In this document: one piece after another, positions 32,754 through 41,799 of the stretch | How positions within the stretch are numbered: position 1 is the stretch's first letter | Layout of the letters: each line of letters opens with the position of its first letter | NCBI GenBank assembly: GCA_020634855.1 | Contig: JACKAU010000011.1 | Location: 292,432 to 356,431, forward strand | DNA from: Anaerolineales bacterium | Lineage (GTDB): Bacteria; Chloroflexota; Anaerolineae; 4572-78; J111 | DNA: 64,000 nucleotides | Reading direction: 5' to 3' | Translations under genes and position numbers: made by a program | Notes under the pieces: generated by a model | What the model was told of the DNA's origin: nothing | What the model saw: the letters and a program-made list of their open reading frames with translations, nothing else | Databases searched by the model: none

Positions 32754-33803
32754 ATGATAGCAACTACACAATCCGGTCTAATCAGAATAAGAAAAACGCT
32801 TTCAAACCTATCCTCTAAATGGTATATGTGGCTCGGGTTGCTGGTCAGTGGGCTATGTTTGTTTATCGCCCTGCGCGGCCTGCGTCTGGCCGACGTTTGG
32901 ATGCAACTCAAAACCGCATCCTATATTTGGATCGTGCCGGGCATTTTGGTTTATTTTCTGGCCGTTTGGGCCAGAACTTGGCGCTGGCACTATCTACTGC
33001 GCACAACAAAGATCATCCCAGTTCGCGTCATGTGGACGCCGGTCGTGATCGGTTATATGGGTAACAACATATTTCCCTTTCGAGCCGGTGAAGTGCTGCG
33101 TGCCTATGTTTTGAAAAGAAAAACGGGGGTTGTGATGGGTACCGGGCTAGCCACAGTGGTTGTTGAACGGTTATTTGATGGACTGGTCATGCTGATCTTT
33201 GTGTTATGTGGTTTACCCTGGGTCCCCAATCTACCGATTTTGCTCAAACAAACAGTTATCTTAGCTAGTGTAGTTTTCTTAATAGCTCTATTGGTACTGT
33301 TTATTTGGGCCATAAATCCGGAACGTGTACGGGCCTTGATCGTACTGGTAACCGATCGATTTGCCCCTCCTGAAGTCGGTCGGCGTATTTTAGCTATCAC
33401 AGATAGTTTTACAGCCGGCCTGAGCAGCCTACGGAGTGCAACCGGTGTCACAATGGTTTTTATGACATCAATTGTCATCTGGCTGTTAGAAACCGTCAAA
33501 TACTGGTTCGTGATGCATGCCTTTTCGTTTACCGTTACCTTTTTTGCCCTGATGCTAATGAACGGTGTTGTCAACTTAGCCACAACTCTGCCCTCTACCC
33601 CAGGGTATGTTGGCACTTTTGATGCGCCGGGTATCGAGATTTTGAAGATTTTTGGCGTAGCGCCAGCGGTTGCAGTCAGCTACACCATGATCCTACATGC
33701 GGCTTTATGGCTGCCGATTACCCTACTGGGACTGTGGTATATGGTCAAAGAGGGGATGAGTTGGCAAGAGTTCAAACAAGTGGCAGAAACAAAAGGTCAA
33801 TAG
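32754..33803 (+). CDS. LPG_synthase_TM (UPF0104/AglD-like) integral membrane protein
   Basis: 349 aa with seven to eight membrane spans (MWLGLLVSGLCLFIALRGL, IVPGILVYFLAVWARTW, VMLIFVLCGLPWVPNL and others). The family motif NNIFPFRAGEVLRAYVL is present, as is VNLATTLPSTPGYVGTFDAP. The family includes the flippase-like half of MprF and archaeal AglD; in polysaccharide loci it is often proposed to flip or modify lipid-linked sugars. No Wzx-type flippase is visible in this window, so this protein is a candidate for that step. Start ATG preceded by AAGGTAAAA. Confidence 0.8.
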   Translation: MIATTQSGLIRIRKTLSNLSSKWYMWLGLLVSGLCLFIALRGLRLADVWMQLKTASYIWIVPGILVYFLAVWARTWRWHYLLRTTKIIPVRVMWTPVVIGYMGNNIFPFRAGEVLRAYVLKRKTGVVMGTGLATVVVERLFDGLVMLIFVLCGLPWVPNLPILLKQTVILASVVFLIALLVLFIWAINPERVRALIVLVTDRFAPPEVGRRILAITDSFTAGLSSLRSATGVTMVFMTSIVIWLLETVKYWFVMHAFSFTVTFFALMLMNGVVNLATTLPSTPGYVGTFDAPGIEILKIFGVAPAVAVSYTMILHAALWLPITLLGLWYMVKEGMSWQEFKQVAETKGQ

Positions 33804-33844
33804 AAAACTGAACTCTTCTCAAATTTTATTCTGGAGCATAAATT

Positions 33845-35212
33845 GTGAAAAAAATTGCAATTGTAGGAGCTGGTGTTGCCGGTTTGGCTGCGGCTTATGA
33901 TCTTACCCGAGCCGGCTATGCTGTGACAATTTTTGAGGCCGCACCGGCAGTGGGCGGTCTGGCAGCCGGATTCAAATCCGAACGATGGGATTGGCACCTG
34001 GAACATTTTTATCATCATTGGTTCGAGTCAGATCATGATATCCTTAACCTGATTGCTGAAATCGGGGAGGCGGATAACGTGATTTTCCCCCGACCGGTCA
34101 CCTCATTGTACTACCAGGATAAAATCTATCCCTTTGATAGCCCACTGCGAATGTTAACCTTTCCGCAGTTGTCTCTACCGGCTAAATTTCGATTTGGCCT
34201 GGCCGGTCTCTACTTGAGACTGACAACGAATTGGCAAACTCTCGAAAAAGAAACAGCTCATAATTGGTTGAGGAGACAGATGGGTGAGCAGGCGTACAAA
34301 GTACTGTGGGAGCCGCTTCTTATTGGCAAATTTGGTGATTATTATCAAGATGTCAACATGGCCTGGTTTTGGGCTCGGATTCATAAGCGGAGCACGCGAC
34401 TGGGTTACTTCAGAGGCGGCTTTCAAGCTTTTCTGAATGCACTGACGGCCAAGGTGCGGGTGCAGGGGGCCGAGATTCGCCTCAATACAGCCATCACGGC
34501 TATTCATCCCCAGGCTGGCGGTTCTTTTCAGATCCAGTCAGGGCTAAGTGTATCGATGAACGGCAAAGATCGGCAACACTCTTCTCCCGACATCTTTGAT
34601 CAAGTATTAACAACCACTTCACCCCAGCTTCTAAGCCGGCTGGTACCGGTCTTACCAAAAGATTATCTGGCCTCGCTCAACGAATTGAAATCGATGGGAG
34701 CGGTGGTGATCGCCCTAGCTCTTAAACATCAATTGACCAAACAACATTATTGGATCAACATTCCAAAGGAAGAAAAATTTCCATTTCTGGCGCTGGTTGA
34801 GCATACTAACTTTATCGATCGTCAGCATTATGACAATGATCATATCCTCTACTTGGGCGATTATCTCTTACCCAATCACGAATATTTTACGCTGTCTAAA
34901 GATGAAATTTTGGCCCGTTTTCTGCCGAGCTTGACCCGCATCAACCCTAAATTTGATGCAAGCTGGGTAAAAGAAAGCTGGCTTTTTAGAGCAAAATACG
35001 CTCAACCGGTGCCCCTGATCAATCACAGCCGAAATATTCCTACCCTCGAAACGCCCATTCCTGGACTATATTGGGCCAGTATGAGCCAAGTTTATCCATG
35101 GGATAGAGGCACGAATTATGCCGTCGAAATCGGACGGCGGGCAGCCAGATTATTAATGTCAAATCAGCAGCTTAGAAAGACCAAAGCTCCTAACTTTCAG
35201 CCAGTCATTTAA
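33845..35212 (+). CDS. FAD-dependent oxidoreductase (amine-oxidase / UDP-galactopyranose-mutase-like)
   Basis: 455 aa from GTG 33845. The N-terminal dinucleotide fold KIAIVGAGVAGLAAAYDLTR is complete, followed by TIFEAAPAVGGLAAGF. WDWHLEHFYHHWFES and LLIGKFGDYYQDVNMAWFWA resemble the protoporphyrinogen-oxidase/phytoene-desaturase-like group. The C-terminal FAD contact PGLYWASMSQVYPWDRGTNY is also present. In polysaccharide loci such proteins act as sugar mutases or lipid-linked sugar oxidases; the exact reaction is unknown. It sits 41 bp after the LPG_synthase_TM gene and 23 bp before a DPM1-like GT2, suggesting one lipid-carrier module. Confidence 0.75.
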   Translation: MKKIAIVGAGVAGLAAAYDLTRAGYAVTIFEAAPAVGGLAAGFKSERWDWHLEHFYHHWFESDHDILNLIAEIGEADNVIFPRPVTSLYYQDKIYPFDSPLRMLTFPQLSLPAKFRFGLAGLYLRLTTNWQTLEKETAHNWLRRQMGEQAYKVLWEPLLIGKFGDYYQDVNMAWFWARIHKRSTRLGYFRGGFQAFLNALTAKVRVQGAEIRLNTAITAIHPQAGGSFQIQSGLSVSMNGKDRQHSSPDIFDQVLTTTSPQLLSRLVPVLPKDYLASLNELKSMGAVVIALALKHQLTKQHYWINIPKEEKFPFLALVEHTNFIDRQHYDNDHILYLGDYLLPNHEYFTLSKDEILARFLPSLTRINPKFDASWVKESWLFRAKYAQPVPLINHSRNIPTLETPIPGLYWASMSQVYPWDRGTNYAVEIGRRAARLLMSNQQLRKTKAPNFQPVI

Positions 35213-35235
35213 AGTTTTCCTGGATGGAGGCAACG

Positions 35236-36288
35236 ATGAAAATCGTATCATCATCGCCAATGATACTAAACGCTGGCGAAACAACATCTGTTGAGCAACC
35301 GGAAAGACCTAAACAACCACAGATAGAGTCTGCAACTCGGCCAACCAAACCTCGTATTCGCTACTCTATTATTGCACCCTGTTGGAATGAAGAAAAAAAC
35401 TTACCGGTTCTTTATAACCGCATTAAGATGGTGATGGACCAGACTAACGACAATTGGGAATTGGTTCTGATTAATGACGGCAGCCGTGACAATACCGTTC
35501 GGATCATGCATGAATTGCATCTGGCCGATCCAAGTGTACGCTACATAGATTTTGCGCGGAATTTTGGACACCAGATTGCCGTCACAGCCGGAATGGATTA
35601 CGCCCGTGGCGATGCCGCCATCTTGATCGATGCTGATTTGCAGGATCCTCCGGAACTTATCCTTGAGATGATCAAAAAATGGCAGGAAGGGTACGAAGTG
35701 GTGTACGCCATCCGGGCGGCCCGAAAAGGCGAAACATGGTTCAAACTGTTTACTGCCAAACTCTTTTATAGACTGATCTACCGCATTACTGATATTGAAA
35801 TCCCACTTGATACCGGCGATTTTCGCCTGATGGACCGTAAAGTGGTAGACACGTTGAAGCAGATTAAAGAGCGGCATCGCTTTATTCGCGGTCTAACCAG
35901 TTGGGTTGGCTTCAATCAAACCGGCGTCACTTATGTTCGCGAGGAAAGACACGCCGGCGAAACCGGCTACCCATTCCGTAAGATGCTCAAATTTGCCAGC
36001 GATGCCATTACCGGCTTTAGCTATCTACCCTTGCAACTGGCTACCCTTTTAGGGTTTAGCATTGCCACCTTAAGTGGGATTGGAATTGTAGGGGTCATCA
36101 TCGCCAGGATTTTTGGAAATCAGGCCTTTTTTGGTCAAGCTACCACACTAGTCATGGTCCTATTCTTAGGCGGAATTCAACTTATCTCGCTCGGAATTAT
36201 CGGTGAATACCTGGGACGCATTTATGATGAGGTCAAAGGCCGACCTCTATACGTAGTTAATGAAGCGGTGGGGTTTCAGGAAACCTAA
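35236..36288 (+). CDS. GT2 polyprenyl-phosphate glycosyltransferase (GtrB/ArnC-like)
   Basis: 350 aa from ATG 35236, chosen because TGGAGG lies just before it (an ATG four codons earlier at 35224 does not have it). YSIIAPCWNEEKNLPVLYNR, LVLINDGSRDNTVRIM and AILIDADLQDPPELILEMIK are the GT-A and DxD motifs; FARNFGHQIAVTAGMDYARG is the DPM/GtrB signature. Two C-terminal spans (LPLQLATLLGFSIATLSGIG and TTLVMVLFLGGIQLISLGII) precede the family tail GEYLGRIYDEVKGRPLYVV. It charges undecaprenyl phosphate with a sugar for membrane GTs such as the neighbour starting 2 bp downstream. Confidence 0.88.
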   Translation: MKIVSSSPMILNAGETTSVEQPERPKQPQIESATRPTKPRIRYSIIAPCWNEEKNLPVLYNRIKMVMDQTNDNWELVLINDGSRDNTVRIMHELHLADPSVRYIDFARNFGHQIAVTAGMDYARGDAAILIDADLQDPPELILEMIKKWQEGYEVVYAIRAARKGETWFKLFTAKLFYRLIYRITDIEIPLDTGDFRLMDRKVVDTLKQIKERHRFIRGLTSWVGFNQTGVTYVREERHAGETGYPFRKMLKFASDAITGFSYLPLQLATLLGFSIATLSGIGIVGVIIARIFGNQAFFGQATTLVMVLFLGGIQLISLGIIGEYLGRIYDEVKGRPLYVVNEAVGFQET

Positions 36289-36290
36289 TC

Positions 36291-37979
36291 ATGAACCTAC
36301 AAAGATCTCTGTATGAATTTATACTGTTGACCTTTGTCTTTACTCTTGCCATGTGCATTGGATTTGCCGCTACAACCTCGGGGCCTGGCGTCAATTCTGA
36401 TGCAGCTGTATACATCAGCATGGGGGCAAATATCCATCGTGGTTTGGGTTTTGTAACAGACATCACCGAAGCGAATAGCCCTTTGTCTTATAGACCGGTA
36501 ACGACCTGGCCCCCAGCTTATTCGATCTTGATCGCTGGTCTAATGAACTTTGGGTTAGATGCGGTTGAGGCTGCTCGTTGGAGTTCGATCCTCAGTTTTG
36601 GTGTGTTAGGCTGCGCAGTTTATTGGTTGGGCCACGTTGTGGCCGGACGAGCAGCCGGTATGTTGGCCTCGCTCTCGACAATACTGCTCATGCCGGTAGC
36701 GCGTACTGCCACGTTTGCTCTAACCGAGATAACCTTCATCGCTTTTTCTGTTCTAGCTATCGTTGGCATGGTGCAATTCGCCCGATCTGCTGAAAAAACC
36801 CCGTTGCTCTGGCTCGTTGTTAGTGGCGTATTCACCGCTCTGACGATACTAACCCGCTATGTTGGCGGCATTTGGCTCTTGGTTGGACTATTCATCATCT
36901 TTCTGGTTACAATAAAGGCATGGAAAAGATGGTTAGCTTCTTCAATCTTATTTGGAACAATTGCCCTGCTGCCTGCCCTACCTTGGTTTATTCGCAATGC
37001 ACGCTTGACAGGCCAATTTTCGGGTATGGATAGAAGTGTCGGTTATCATCCAATGTTATCTGAGAATCTCAGATACTTTATCGGCACTTATGCCCGTGAT
37101 CTAATCCCTCCAATGCATTTGGGTATTCGAGGCATCGTCCAAAGCGTGCCGTTTTATGGATGGCTCCTACTATTAGCCGTCGGTACTGGCACCATAATCT
37201 GGCTGTGGCACGTAGGCGTTGGTCGATTTTTGTACAATACCGCTATTCGTGTTCAGACGGATTTCAAACAGTGGCAAGAACCGTTTTTTTTGTGGACCGT
37301 CGTCTTCATTTACGCGTTTGGATATGCGGCTGTTATTTTCTTATTGAGCAATCGTAGCTTGTTTCCGGCTTATGACTGGCCACGTTACCTAACACCGACC
37401 TATCCCTTGATTTTAATTTTGTGGAGTACGGGCTGGGTAGCGTTGTTTAAAGTCATATCCTATGGTTGGCCGAACTGGTCTCGTTCGCTGGCTGTTGCTC
37501 TGCCGACTTTACTATGGCTGTTGCCTTACGGTAATCAAACGGTTGGATTTATCCAACAAGCGGCAAAAGGCCAAGAATACACGAGCGTTGAATGGCAACA
37601 AAGTCAGGTAATTCATGAATTAGCAGCTATAATTTCGCCTGATGATCGCATTTATAGTGATTCCCCTGGTGTGTTAAGCTTCAGGTTAGCACATCCAGCT
37701 CGCTATCTTCCTCATACGGAAGCCAGAGAAGAATTTGTCGATCTGATTTATCAAACGAACCAATTGAAGGGCAATCAGTACGTTATCATTTTTACAGGAC
37801 CACTTGAAAATACCGATCCTTATTTTAATACGCGTCTCACAGGCGTTGATATAGCCATCATTGCCGCCAATCGATCTGATATTCAAATCGTAGGCGAGTT
37901 TGAAGACGGTGTTATCTACCAGCTAGGTCATCCTTCTGGAGCAACGATGTCTTCGCCTGAAAATAATCGAACTTTTTAA
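36291..37979 (+). CDS. GT39/ArnT-like membrane glycosyltransferase
   Basis: 562 aa. First span ~10-30, then an external loop with GPGVNSDAAVYISMGANIH containing the catalytic-type Asp and WPPAYSILIAGLMNFGLD. About eleven further spans (LLWLVVSGVFTALTILTRYV, IWLLVGLFIIFLVTI, YPLILILWSTGWVAL). A C-terminal soluble part (~470-560) faces outside. Gene start follows the GtrB-like gene by 2 bp, which implies the pair act in series: lipid-linked sugar made by the GT2, transferred outside by this enzyme. Confidence 0.8.
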   Translation: MNLQRSLYEFILLTFVFTLAMCIGFAATTSGPGVNSDAAVYISMGANIHRGLGFVTDITEANSPLSYRPVTTWPPAYSILIAGLMNFGLDAVEAARWSSILSFGVLGCAVYWLGHVVAGRAAGMLASLSTILLMPVARTATFALTEITFIAFSVLAIVGMVQFARSAEKTPLLWLVVSGVFTALTILTRYVGGIWLLVGLFIIFLVTIKAWKRWLASSILFGTIALLPALPWFIRNARLTGQFSGMDRSVGYHPMLSENLRYFIGTYARDLIPPMHLGIRGIVQSVPFYGWLLLLAVGTGTIIWLWHVGVGRFLYNTAIRVQTDFKQWQEPFFLWTVVFIYAFGYAAVIFLLSNRSLFPAYDWPRYLTPTYPLILILWSTGWVALFKVISYGWPNWSRSLAVALPTLLWLLPYGNQTVGFIQQAAKGQEYTSVEWQQSQVIHELAAIISPDDRIYSDSPGVLSFRLAHPARYLPHTEAREEFVDLIYQTNQLKGNQYVIIFTGPLENTDPYFNTRLTGVDIAIIAANRSDIQIVGEFEDGVIYQLGHPSGATMSSPENNRTF

Positions 37980-38095
37980 AGAGCCATCTTATCTTCTTGT
38001 TCCTGTCTGTTTCACGAGTAAGAATGATTTGATAATGCCGCACCGGTTGTTATTAAATTTTTGAGCCGGCGGCTAAATTGTACAAGGAGTTATTT

Positions 38096-39415
38096 ATGAA
38101 CATCAGCGTTTTTGGGCTTGGCTATGTCGGCAGTGTTACGGCGACATGCCTGGCATGTGACGGTCATACAGTTTACGGCGTCGATATAAACCCACAGAAG
38201 GTAGAAATGATCCATGCCGGCCAAACGCCGGTTGTGGAACCGGGTTTGGGCGAGATGACGAAAGAGGTTGTCCAATCTGGCCATTTGAAGGCCAGCCTGG
38301 ATACGACGGCTGCTGTACACGGCAGTGATATTAGTTTAATTTGCGTTGGTACACCCAGCAATGACAATGGCAGCCTCAGGCTTGATTTTGTTGAAAATGT
38401 TTGCCGAGAAATTGGTACGGCGCTGGCAACCAAGCAAGATTATCACGTGGTCGTGATCCGAAGTACCGTTTTGCCCGGTACAGTCGACGAAAAGATGATC
38501 CCAATATTAGAGCAGTATTCGGGTAAGCAAGCCGGCACCGACTTTGGAGTCTGCATGCATCCGGAGTTCCTGCGAGAGGGGAGTGCCATCCGTGACTATA
38601 TTCAACCCAATCTGATCGTGATCGGCGAGTACGACCAGTGCAGCGGCGATGCCGTTCAGCAGTTGTACGAGAAAATGAATGCCCCGCTCAACCGAACATC
38701 AATCCGAACTGCCGAAATGGTTAAGTATGTTAGCAATGCTTTCCACGCACTTAAGGTTACATTTGCCAATGAGATTGGTAATCTCAGTAAAGCCCACGGC
38801 ATTGACGGGCAAGAAGTTATGCAGATTTTTGGACAAGACGCCCTGCTTAATATCTCAACGGCTTATCTAAAACCCGGCTTTGCTTTTGGCGGCTCGTGCT
38901 TACCCAAAGACGTACGCGCGCTGACCTATCGTGCCAAAGAACGTGATGTAGATACTCCTTTACTCAACGCCGTTTTGCCCAGCAACCAGAAACAGGTTGA
39001 GTTAGGTATAAAAATGGTCGAATCAACAAAACGTAAGAAAGTGGGAATTCTAGGTCTGAGCTTTAAGCCCAGCACCGACGATCTGCGCGAGAGCCCGGCT
39101 ATAACCATGGCAGAAACACTATTGGGCCGTGGTTATGAGATTCAAATTTTTGATGATCAGGTACAGTTATCCCGGCTGATGGGTGCTAACAAAAACTTTT
39201 TGGAAAGCGAGCTTCCTCATATCGTCTCCCTGATGTGCCCTTCGATAGAGCAGATAGTCTCCGAGTCTGAGGTGCTGGTCATTACTCATGGCAGCAAACT
39301 TTTTCATCAGGTACCGCACTTGATGAATGGTCATCAGGTGTTGATCGATTTGGTCGGTATCGCCAAAGATAGTAATGGTCATATGCAAAGCCTGTATGAC
39401 GGTATCTGCTGGTAA
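38096..39415 (+). CDS. algD: GDP-mannose 6-dehydrogenase-like nucleotide-sugar dehydrogenase
   Basis: 439 aa from ATG 38096, with AAGGAG eight bases upstream. N-terminal Rossmann motif ISVFGLGYVGSVTATCLACD and PVVEPGLGEMTKEVV. The thiohemiacetal Cys lies in FGGSCLPKDVRALTYR and is residue 268, the same number as in Pseudomonas AlgD. EIGNLSKAHGIDGQEVMQIF and LGLSFKPSTDDLRESPAITM complete the UDPG_MGDP_dh domains. The AlgD-type wording GSCLPKDVRALTYRA favours GDP-mannose over UDP-glucose as substrate. It makes GDP-mannuronic acid, so the polymer probably carries a uronic acid. Cytoplasmic hexamer in known members. Confidence 0.85.
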   Translation: MNISVFGLGYVGSVTATCLACDGHTVYGVDINPQKVEMIHAGQTPVVEPGLGEMTKEVVQSGHLKASLDTTAAVHGSDISLICVGTPSNDNGSLRLDFVENVCREIGTALATKQDYHVVVIRSTVLPGTVDEKMIPILEQYSGKQAGTDFGVCMHPEFLREGSAIRDYIQPNLIVIGEYDQCSGDAVQQLYEKMNAPLNRTSIRTAEMVKYVSNAFHALKVTFANEIGNLSKAHGIDGQEVMQIFGQDALLNISTAYLKPGFAFGGSCLPKDVRALTYRAKERDVDTPLLNAVLPSNQKQVELGIKMVESTKRKKVGILGLSFKPSTDDLRESPAITMAETLLGRGYEIQIFDDQVQLSRLMGANKNFLESELPHIVSLMCPSIEQIVSESEVLVITHGSKLFHQVPHLMNGHQVLIDLVGIAKDSNGHMQSLYDGICW

Positions 39416-39443
39416 TCGTAAATTTCTGTAAGGTTGAATTGTA

Positions 39444-40487
39444 ATGACTAAACCGCACGTGCGCTATGTCGTGTTTCGCTATGGCCACCATTCTCCCCAT
39501 TCCGGCTACGCCAGAACGGCCGAGTTCGGTGTATCCGAATACGACGGCGAGATAATAACAGTATCCAAACCTTTACCCAAGGCTATCATTCGCCAACGGC
39601 TCTTATGGCGCTTGGCTAAAGATGCACCGGGCTATGATCGGACTTCTATGGCTGCTGAACTAAAAGTCGCCTGGCATATGCTAAAAGAACAGGAATGGAT
39701 TTATCATTTTCTGTACGGTGAAACGACCTATAATCATATCGCCCGCCTGAACAATTTTAGACAAAATCGCTTGGTGGCTACCTTTCATTTACCGCCCTAT
39801 GGCCTGAATAGGGTCATCCAACGGGACTCGCATCTTCGTCAGTTATCAGCGGTCGTATGTGTGGGACGCAATCAGCAGGAATTTTTCAACAAGCTTGTGG
39901 ATCCCGACCGGGTCTTTTTTGTACCTTTGGGTGTCGATACCGACTATTTCACACCACCAGCATCGTTTGAAGACCGTGATCCCGATCTTTGCTTGTTTGT
40001 GGGTTCGAACTACCGAGATTTTCCGACCTTTCGTGGCGTGATCGAACTGGTGTCGTATCTGCGGCCACAAACTCGATTTTTAGCAGTGACCTCAGCCAAA
40101 GCTGCCGAACAGATTGGATCGCATCCCAACCTGTGCGTGCGTTCGGGCATTCCCGAAGATGAATTTCGCGACTTGTATCGTTCGGCGTCATTGATGGTGA
40201 TGCCTTTACACGAGGCCACGGCCAATAATGCAATTCTGGAGGCAATGGCCTGTGGGCTACCATTGGTCATCTCGGATGTGGGAGCGATCCGCGACTATGT
40301 CAACCCCGAATCGGGTGCAATCCTCCCTCCTCATGACTCGCGCTGTATGGCAAATACCGTACTCGGCTTGCTGGAGGCTCCTTCGAACCGGCAGCAGATG
40401 TCAAAACATGCCAGAGAGAATGCGTTGCAACTGGCCTGGCCTAAAGTTGTTAAGCAACTAGAAGCTGTCTATCAGGCAGTAGCCTGA
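39444..40487 (+). CDS. GT4-type glycosyltransferase
   Basis: 347 aa. Begins TKPHVRYVVFRYGHHSPHSG, a compact N-domain (FHLPPYGLNRVIQRDSHLRQ). The C-domain has VFFVPLGVDTDYFTPP, LCLFVGSNYRDFPTFRGV and the donor-binding PLHEATANNAILEAMACGLP. It probably transfers a hexose onto the lipid-linked intermediate. It follows the AlgD-like gene by 28 bp and precedes the GT2 gene at 40519 by 31 bp, all in one direction, so likely one operon. Sugar specificity unknown. Confidence 0.85.
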   Translation: MTKPHVRYVVFRYGHHSPHSGYARTAEFGVSEYDGEIITVSKPLPKAIIRQRLLWRLAKDAPGYDRTSMAAELKVAWHMLKEQEWIYHFLYGETTYNHIARLNNFRQNRLVATFHLPPYGLNRVIQRDSHLRQLSAVVCVGRNQQEFFNKLVDPDRVFFVPLGVDTDYFTPPASFEDRDPDLCLFVGSNYRDFPTFRGVIELVSYLRPQTRFLAVTSAKAAEQIGSHPNLCVRSGIPEDEFRDLYRSASLMVMPLHEATANNAILEAMACGLPLVISDVGAIRDYVNPESGAILPPHDSRCMANTVLGLLEAPSNRQQMSKHARENALQLAWPKVVKQLEAVYQAVA

Positions 40488-40518
40488 GTCAAATATATTA
40501 ATAAAACTGGGTGACAGA

Positions 40519-41799
40519 ATGAACGTGTCAACAAACCAGATCGAAATAGGTTCTGAAATCCAAGATGCCAGATCGGCATCTAGTGAGATGCTCATGGCTA
40601 GCATCATCATTCCTAACTACAACCACGGCCGCTATCTGAGTGATGCCGTTCAAAGCGTCTTAAACCAAGCCTATCGCAACTTCGAAGTCATTGTCATTGA
40701 TGATGGTTCCACTGATAACTCTCGCGAGGTAGCCGCCCAGTTTGGCAACCAGATTCGTTACATCTGGCAGGAAAACCAGGGCTTGTCTGCCGCCCGCAAC
40801 ACCGGTATTCGGGCCACTACTGGCGATCTCATCGGCTTACTTGATGCTGACGACATTTATGAACCTCACTTTTTGAGTACGTTGGTGTTCTCGCTTCAAG
40901 CTAACCCCACAGCGGATGGCATTTACTGCGGCTACCGCTTTGTGGACGATCAAAACAAGCCACTTCCTCAGATAGAGTCCCGCTCTATTCCATCTGAGCA
41001 GCTCCATAAGGCCCTCGTCGGGGGCAACTTTCTGGTACCTGAGTCAATGTTAGTCCGTCGGCACTGCTACGAAGCCGTTGGCCCCTTCGATGAATCGCTG
41101 CGAGCATGCGAAGATTGGGATATCTGGCTCAAGATAACAGAGCAGTTCAATATAATTGGCACTCGTCAAGTGTTGACCCGACACCGTATCCTACCGGGTA
41201 GTATGTCTAGCGATCCCATCCGCATGCTTACCAACCGGCTAACTGTCATTCGACAGCATTTTGGACCGGAGCCTAAGAATGCAAAAGCCGGGACTTCAAC
41301 GCAACGACAAGCTTACGGCCGGGCTTATTTGACTACTGCCGTGGAGTACTTGCAATACCATGACGAGGCACAAGCTTATGAATGTTTACAAAAAATGGCA
41401 GTCATTGCGCCGGAACTCCTAACCGAATTAGAGACATTTTATGAGTTAGGCTGTGGTGATCAGCCCAAAGGATCACGTGGACAGTTTACGACACTCAATA
41501 CCCTACGTAGCACCGCCATTTTGTTGGACATGCTCAATAAACTGTTTGCTGACCCAAGGCTACCGGCCGAGGCTAAAATCCACAAGCAACAAGCGTTTGT
41601 GCAAGCCTATTTGGCACTGGGCCTACTTAATTATGGGGCGCGCCAATTCAAAGAAGCCCGTCAAATGCTCCTGAACGCTGCGGCCACAGATCCTACCTAC
41701 CTACTCGACCGCCGACTGATGTCACCCCTGATTAAATCTTTACCAGGCACCGGCGTGCTTCGCCAGCTTGGTTTAAAACAACAAAGGACTGTCGACTAG
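40519..41799 (+). CDS. GT2 glycosyltransferase with TPR-like C-terminus
   Basis: 426 aa. ASIIIPNYNHGRYLSDAVQS, VIVIDDGSTDNSREV and LIGLLDADDIYEPHFLS are the donor and metal motifs; ACEDWDIWLKITEQFN is shared with the paralogue at 30434. Residues ~240-426 are helical repeats (AYGRAYLTTAVEYLQYHDEA, then QFKEARQMLLNAAATDPTYL) and may organise the enzyme with other transferases. Its stop overlaps the GTG of the next gene by one base (TAGTG), so translation is coupled. Confidence 0.85.
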   Translation: MNVSTNQIEIGSEIQDARSASSEMLMASIIIPNYNHGRYLSDAVQSVLNQAYRNFEVIVIDDGSTDNSREVAAQFGNQIRYIWQENQGLSAARNTGIRATTGDLIGLLDADDIYEPHFLSTLVFSLQANPTADGIYCGYRFVDDQNKPLPQIESRSIPSEQLHKALVGGNFLVPESMLVRRHCYEAVGPFDESLRACEDWDIWLKITEQFNIIGTRQVLTRHRILPGSMSSDPIRMLTNRLTVIRQHFGPEPKNAKAGTSTQRQAYGRAYLTTAVEYLQYHDEAQAYECLQKMAVIAPELLTELETFYELGCGDQPKGSRGQFTTLNTLRSTAILLDMLNKLFADPRLPAEAKIHKQQAFVQAYLALGLLNYGARQFKEARQMLLNAAATDPTYLLDRRLMSPLIKSLPGTGVLRQLGLKQQRTVD

